This document shows, in pieces, positions 58,771 to 64,000 of a stretch of DNA of 64,000 bases; the first letter of the stretch is position 1; the number at the start of each line of letters is the position of its first letter. The notes beneath the pieces were generated by a model. It was not told the DNA's origin and did no database searches. It worked only from the letters and a program-made list of their open reading frames with translations. A program made the position numbers and the translations under genes. Location of the stretch: assembly GCF_017591425.1 (NCBI RefSeq), contig NW_024465369.1, forward strand, positions 29,617,001 to 29,681,000, in the 5' to 3' direction. The stretch is from Ochotona curzoniae. Taxonomy: Eukaryota; Chordata; Mammalia; Lagomorpha; Ochotonidae.

Positions 58771-59051
58771 GTTTTTATGTATTTATTTGAAAGGTAGATT
58801 GACAGAGAGAGGAAAAGAGGGCTTGAAAGAGAGATATGAGTCTTCCATCTGCAGGTTCACTCCCCAGATGGCTGCAGTGGCCAAGGCTTCAGCCAGGAGC
58901 CTGAAGTTCCAGCTGAGTCTCACAGGTGATTGACAGTTTTCTGTTGCTTCTGCAGGCATATGAAAAGAACTGTATTGGAAGGGCAGCAGTGAGGACTCAA
59001 ACTGGCAATCTGACATGAAATGCCAGCATCACAGCTTAACTCACTGGTCCC
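58771..59051 (-). mobile_element. Old CSINE copy
   Basis: Tail first: 'ttatgtatttatttgaaagg', 'agtcttccatctgcaggttc', 'actccccagatggctgcagt', 'cttcagccaggagcctgaag', 'tgaggactcaaactggcaat' and a head ending near 'aactcactggtccc'. Confidence 0.78.
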
Positions 59052-59710
59052 CTTTTTGTGAGATTTTTAATCCACTGGCAAATGTATTACTTAAGTTATA
59101 ACTGAAACAATTTAAGGATTCTTGCTGTGTTGTATGTTGCTTTAAAGTGTTTCTTAGATTGATCTGCTCATTGCTAGATAGCTTGCCACTTGTGAACTTA
59201 GTATCTTCTGATAATCCAGACAAGCTCCCTGTGCCATTTTTGCGCTTATATGAAGTGAAAATCATGAATAGCAAAATAATGGAAGGAAACAATCTTACAA
59301 GAACAAGATAATGCCTATTAAATCAGAACATTAATTTCAGCAACACAGGGCTTTTCAAACACCATAAAAAGGGTTGCAAATTATTTGAGAAGTCTTATTC
59401 CAAGTATTTCCAGAAGGTAGCAATCCTTTCAATATATGTGTTTGTCTGTTGGGAATCATATGAGCCGCAAAAGTCAGAGTGCCCAGACTTAATTTCTTCC
59501 ATCTGCATTTAATAAGGATACAACTCTGCCTCCTCTGTGTGTGTGTGTGTGTCCTGGTGATGCTGCAGCACTCTTTCTCTGCCACAGGTTTATCAGCAGC
59601 TTGCAGAGACTGTACTGAGATAAGACGGATAGCTGCTCTCCAGTGAACCAATTTAAAATGAAAGAAAAACTAAGCTCATGTTTTTTGGTCCATCTCCCAG
59701 ATTATAAAAA
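59052..59710. other. Unclassified non-coding sequence
   Basis: It contains a short (TG)n at about 59534-59552. The 98-codon minus frame at 59355-59651 runs through it and has no domain. Confidence 0.45.
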
Positions 59711-59959
59711 CTGACTATCTCATTTGTGATTAAAACACCAGCTGTTAATGTCTTGGAGCCGGTTGACCAGTTTAATTATCTTGGAATTAGGCTAGATTTC
59801 TCCTGATTTAGCCAACATGGGAATGTTATTCTTTCCAAACTCACCCCAAAGCAGAAATTTTCCAGTGTTCCTGAAAAGGGAGTATCGTTGCCTGCCATGG
59901 TCCCTAGACATTGTATGGTGTTTTTTTCAGCATTGGTAATAACCATTTATGCAGCTGGC
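59711..59959 (+). mobile_element. Decayed non-LTR retrotransposon reverse-transcriptase fragment
   Basis: In one plus-strand frame, about 83 codons with an internal stop read like the end of a LINE reverse-transcriptase domain. 'LEPVDQFNYLGIRLDFS' (59753-59803) has the hydrophobic-FxYLGI signature of the RT thumb, and about 40 codons later 'KGVSLPAM' and 'FFSALVITIYAAG' resemble the KGG..iPA and F.AK...LLYGA pattern of some CR1/Vingi/I-type elements. There is an in-frame stop after DFS and upstream at the KLTISF junction, so it is a relic. The family call is inference. L3/CR1 is the obvious candidate in a mammal. Confidence 0.5.
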
Positions 59960-60639
59960 TAGGTGGTTAATACTGCAATTACATCATAAGTTTACTCACC
60001 CTATATTCAGATGTCAGGAAATTGTAGTGTCTTTGTTTGCTGAACTGTTTTGATGTTTTTTGCTGCCTTTCTTCCGTTACATGTTCAAAGGCAGAGAAAC
60101 TAGTTTATTCAGATATATCCTGAAGGCAATAACTTACACTTTCTAGATTTCATTGTTTCTTTCTTTACAAAAATGTTATTACATAGCTCCACTTAACCTA
60201 ATCCTTATTTTTGCTTCTTTCTGCAATGGTGGTGGGCTATGGGGAAGGGCAGAGGTGATCTACCACACTAATGGTGTCCTTCAAGCCCTGGTAGTTGCTG
60301 GGTGTGTCCTGGCACCTGCCTATGAGTGTTTTACCCAAGTCCATCCCTGGACGTTGAACAGGAATGTGCCACTGCATTCAAAGCCTGAGGGTAATTTATG
60401 GTTAAATCTTTTAGGTCCGGATCAAATTCCAGGGATTCCAAGAGAACTAGAGCTCATATTTATGTGGTGAACCTTTGCTGTGTTTGCAATGGAGGCCCAC
60501 TATCTCTACACTTGGCATTTCTGCCAGGACAGCCAAGAACTCTTTCTCAGTCTTAAATGTCTATGGCATCTGCAGCATCAGCCTTGAGAAACAATCTTCA
60601 AGTTCAGAAACCAAATGGCCTGTTACCTTTTCTGCTACT
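59960..60639. other. Unclassified non-coding sequence
   Basis: 60153-60470 is an open stretch (105 codons) with mixed composition and no recognised family. It might continue the old LINE relic or be chance. Confidence 0.35.
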
Positions 60640-60712
60640 TCCTCCTGCTCCTTCTCCTCCTCCTCCTTCTTTTTCTTCTTCCTCTCTCTCTCTATCTCTC
60701 TCTCTCTCCCTC
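60640..60712. repeat. Polypyrimidine tract (CCT/CTT/CT)n
   Basis: About 70 bp almost purely C/T on the + strand, passing from CTCCT-type to TTCTT-type to (CT)n repeats. The low-complexity frames on both strands (Ser/Pro/Leu-rich or Glu/Arg-rich) come from it. Confidence 0.93.
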
Positions 60713-60883
60713 ATAATAGTCATGTATAGCACAGTTGGCAGACTTCTTTCCTGCCCCATGTCATTTTCTCTATCATATAAATGTTGTGACATAGTTGTTA
60801 AAAGGAATGTCTTTTCCACGTTGTGAGATGAATTCTAAGAGCTATCTTTTCCATGGTTAGTATTTCTTGTTTGCAGATGAACA
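60713..60883. other. Unclassified spacer
   Basis: Nothing recognised. Confidence 0.4.
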
Positions 60884-61143
60884 TTTTTTGAAATATTTTA
60901 TTTATTGGCTTGTGAGTAGGAGGAGGATGGGAGAGTCCCCCACCTGCTGGTTCAGCAGCCAACAGCTAGGGCTGGACCCAGGCAAAAGCAGGAGCCAAGA
61001 ACTCAGTTTGATGTGGTCGCCTTACTTCTTAGGCCGTCTCACTGTCTGCATTAGAAGGAAACTGAAATTCCAAGCAGAGTTGAAGCCAGGACTCAATCCC
61101 AGCACTCCCGACACACCTCTGAACCACCAGGACAGATGCCTGT
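60884..61143 (-). mobile_element. Old CSINE copy
   Basis: Tail first: 'ttgaaatattttatttattg', 'ccacctgctggttcagcagc', 'caaaagcaggagccaagaac', 'gaagccaggactcaatccca' and a head near 'caccaggacagatgcctg'. The 123-codon plus frame across it (60867-61238) is a by-product. Confidence 0.75.
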
Positions 61144-62739
61144 CCTATGTATTGAAGAGTTTAGGAAATTCATTCTTTCTCTCGCCTTCTCATGTTTCTT
61201 TCCTCCTACTCTCCTTAGTTTTAAAAATCCCCTTTTAATTTTGCTGGAAATGTCAAACACCTGCATTTTCTTTGAGGCGTTAAAGTTTGCATGAATGTCT
61301 CTTAGAAGGTAATTTATAATGCAGCAATTTATATTTATAAATTTATATCTATGGCTTTACCTTATGCTCAGCATCTGTTCTTAAATACCCAACATGTCTT
61401 AATAGTGAGTATTTCTCCAAATAATATGCCCCTTTGGCGTATTCTAGATATGATGAAGATATATAATTTTCTTACAGTCATTCTACTGTATGTTTAAACT
61501 AGATCATACCAATCACCTGAATATCTAAAGTTAGGTACTAATCAATGCACAAGGAACAATAATGTCAGGATACTGATAACCAGATTCTAGAGTTTATTTA
61601 AGAAGGAAAATGCAAACATCTGCCTGTTCAAAAGCTCAAACTCAAAGCAATTACATAAAACAAATAGCACAAATGAATTGCAGTTAGTAAAGAAAGATGT
61701 AAAAAAAGTAAAGTGAGTTTTAAAAATTCATTTGCAACAAAATCTTGTACCCTAAGCTTCTTCCCAGCTGTCTGAAACCTATCCTTTCTTCTAGGATTTT
61801 ACTTTACTCTCACACCTTTAGGAAGTCTTAATTACTATTCTTGTCTCTAAAATCAATTGCTTAATTTTGTTTGTTATGATTACTTGATTCTCATTATTTT
61901 GTAAAAGTTGGTACACTGATTATGTTTTATTCATATTATTTCTTTCTGACATGTTTCGATACATGCATAGAAGCCTTGTTATGGCTAGGAAATGTTATTC
62001 ATCATATTTTATTTATAACATATGAAAATCAATACTTTTATTAAAAACTTAGCAAGTCTTATTTGCTCATAGTTTTGCATAATAAATATATTCATTAGGT
62101 TTGTCATTATAAAATTCATGTGATTATGAGTTATGATCCCATCTTCATTATGAGAGTCAGATTACTGATTTATGGATCAAAGTTTAGAGGAAGTCATTAG
62201 ATATAGTAGCCCCAGGCCTTAATTTTTGAATCTGCCAAATGATGCCTCTCCATTATAGGGCTGATCATACCACAATAGGAAAAGGAAGGTTGCCTTCCAA
62301 GATACTTTTGAGAATTGAAACGATTTTCTTTAGAGTATTATTATTTTTTTAAATTATAGCAAACTTTATCGATTTGGAAAGCTATGGAACATCAGCTCTT
62401 TTCTCATTGAATGCTGAATTCACATTTTCTTCAGAAGGTTGTTTGAATCATCTCTCAGCATTTATATTTGGATTTTTTTTAATCTGGTATTTGTTTTCCA
62501 CTAAGTATTCTATTAGCAAAATATCTGGTTTAATACTTCAGTATGTTTATGTTTGCTCTGTAAAAATATTCTAGAACCTTAAGGGGTAACAAAGAAGGAA
62601 TGTTGAGTACCCTATCATCTTTTATCCTTGTTTTCATTTTCAAAAAGATCAACTAAGGTTGAACATTGCAGAAATATTTTAAATTTTAAATCGTACCCTG
62701 TGCTGAGACAGGCATAAATCAATCTTATGCTTGATTTTC
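61144..62739. other. Unclassified AT-rich non-coding sequence
   Basis: 1.6 kb. Nothing recognised. A 66-codon plus frame at 62374-62574 has no domain. Confidence 0.45.
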
Positions 62740-62875
62740 CAAATACCAGAAATAGCTGGCACTGAGCCAGGCCAAAGCAGAGCAAAAAGTCAACCTGGGT
62801 CTCCTACATGTGAGACAGAAAGGAATGTGCTTGAGCCAGTATCCACTGCCTCCCAGTTTGTACTTCTCAGGTAGT
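62740..62875 (-). mobile_element. CSINE core fragment
   Basis: 'tggcactgagccaggccaaa', 'caacctgggtctcctacatg' and 'gccagtatccactgcctccc' match the middle of an older reversed CSINE. Both ends are missing. Confidence 0.55.
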
Positions 62876-63004
62876 TGAAAGAAAAGCATACGGAGGAGGA
62901 ATCAAATGAGAAACTCCACTGTCACCTGCCCCTTTTTATTTTATTTAACTTTGAAGACCCTTCCATACAATTTAAATTTTACTGTCAAAATTTTGAAAGG
63001 ATAA

Positions 63005-63240
63005 CATTAGGACTTGTGTAGTAACTTCTCAAGCTAAGCATCCCCCTGCAGCTCCTGCATCCCATGTAGATGCTGGTCAAGTCCCACCTGCTCCATTTTC
63101 AATCCAGTTACCTTCTTATGGCTTGGGAAAGCAACTGATCAGCTCAAGTCTTCGGGCCCCGGAGCCATAAGGGAAACCCTGAAAAACTCCCAGTCCCTGG
63201 CTTTTGTGTATCACATTGTCCTTGACTTTGTCCTATTTCC
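63005..63240 (+). mobile_element. Old CSINE copy, head and core
   Basis: 'ttctcaagctaagcatcccc', 'tgctggtcaagtcccacctg', 'ctccattttcaatccagtta', 'ggcttgggaaagcaactgat', 'ctcaagtcttcgggccccgg' and 'actcccagtccctggctttt' follow CSINE order. The tail is eroded. Confidence 0.75.
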
Positions 63241-63693
63241 CAATCTTTATTTCATCTCAGGTCCTTTACTAAATTTTGCATTGTGTTTATGTCTGCTAAT
63301 GACCTTTTTTTTGTTTGTTTGTTTGAAATGAAGTAGCAAATACATAAATGCTTTCATCAGATTTTCAAAGATATTTTGGCCATAAAAACTAAGATCCATA
63401 GTTTTAAACCATTAAAGTTCTTCAAAATTTGCCAGATCTGAACACAATACAAAGTCCTAATATCAAGCTTAACATTTGTAAATGACAATGACATTGTTTG
63501 ATGAAATATATGCAAAATTAAAGCATTTGTGTGTATAGACTGATATTGAAACAAACTAAAACCCACAGAAGCCATGGTACATTGGTTATGTTTCAGAATA
63601 ACTGCTATAAAAACACCCATTTAGAAGAAGAAACAATAAAATATAACAGAGTGGTGTCAAGTCTGCCTGCGTGTTTTAACTTGGTTGACTGAC
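63241..63693. other. Unclassified AT-rich non-coding sequence
   Basis: Includes a short (TTTG)n near 63308-63326. The 87-codon minus frame at 63357-63620 has no domain. Confidence 0.45.
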
Positions 63694-63990
63694 TTTCATT
63701 CCTTCATTCATTTATTGGAAAGCATTCTTAAAACACGTTGAGCTCTTCATGTACGAAAAAGTATCATTGGAACTGGATTTATGACAATGAAGAAAAAATT
63801 CAAACAGAAACAACAAATGAGCAAAAGCAGAAAATGAACAGAAAGCTTTTGTTTATTTGGGGACTGTATTCTTATGGGAGGACACAATCAATTAAGCAAT
63901 AAATAAATAGAAAAAGTAAATTAGATGTTGCAAACAAAATGAAGAATTGAAAAACTGAGAAGGTGTGCATTTGAGTAGGTAGAAATTTTA
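63694..63990 (-). mobile_element. L2 3'-end fragment
   Basis: 'tttcattccttcattcattt', 'ggatttatgacaatgaagaa', 'cttatgggaggacacaatca' and 'attaagcaataaataaatag' follow the reversed L2 3' end order ('ttcattcattcaacaa ... ggatacagcagtgaac ... agtggggagacagacaataa'). Confidence 0.5.
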
Positions 63991-64000
63991 TGCAGGATGA

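Overview
The window looks like non-coding mammalian nuclear DNA from a lagomorph, probably a pika-type (Ochotona) genome rather than rabbit. It is AT-rich, has no assembly gaps, and is dense in interspersed repeats. The diagnostic signal is a tRNA-derived SINE present in about 30 copies. It has an A box, a B box, a CT-rich segment and an AAATAAATCTT-type tail, which is the lagomorph C-SINE (CSINE) architecture. The youngest copies carry a variant core that differs from the rabbit consensus as I remember it. The species call is inference.

I found no protein-coding gene, exon, processed gene copy, tRNA, rRNA or snRNA that I can defend. Every open frame is short (149 codons or fewer). The longest lie inside SINEs, on either strand, or in the GC-rich LINE arrays. 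The window is therefore a gene desert or the interior of a very long intron.

Layout: 0-17 kb holds single old and young SINEs, a palindromic mariner-like element (4.2 kb), a probable MaLR-type LTR piece (5.6 kb), a 52-bp TG microsatellite (8.5 kb), an L2 3' end (10.5 kb) and an AT-rich minisatellite (12.1 kb). 17.4-23.1 kb holds a young SINE, two L1 3'-UTR-like blocks and a 1.7-kb GC-rich degenerate tandem array. The same array family recurs at 28.5-29.6 kb (+) and at 32.3-34.1 kb (-). In the last copy it is followed by a recognisable LINE 3' end and poly(A), so I assign the array to a lineage-specific L1 3' UTR. 34-45 kb holds SINEs, a second palindromic mariner-like element (38.1 kb) and two MIR fragments. 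46.1-47.8 kb is an ancient L1M element in antisense, split by a SINE. 49-61 kb is a SINE-rich stretch with SINE-derived microsatellites and a decayed non-LTR reverse-transcriptase fragment at 59.7 kb. An L2 fragment closes the window.

No gene system operates here. The history is one of layered retrotransposition: L2/MIR/L1M first, then older CSINEs and mariner-like elements, then the L1 arrays and the young CSINE subfamily. The most interesting structures are the tandem-array L1 3' UTRs, the young SINE subfamily (including an almost identical inverted pair 5 kb apart) and the reverse-transcriptase relic.
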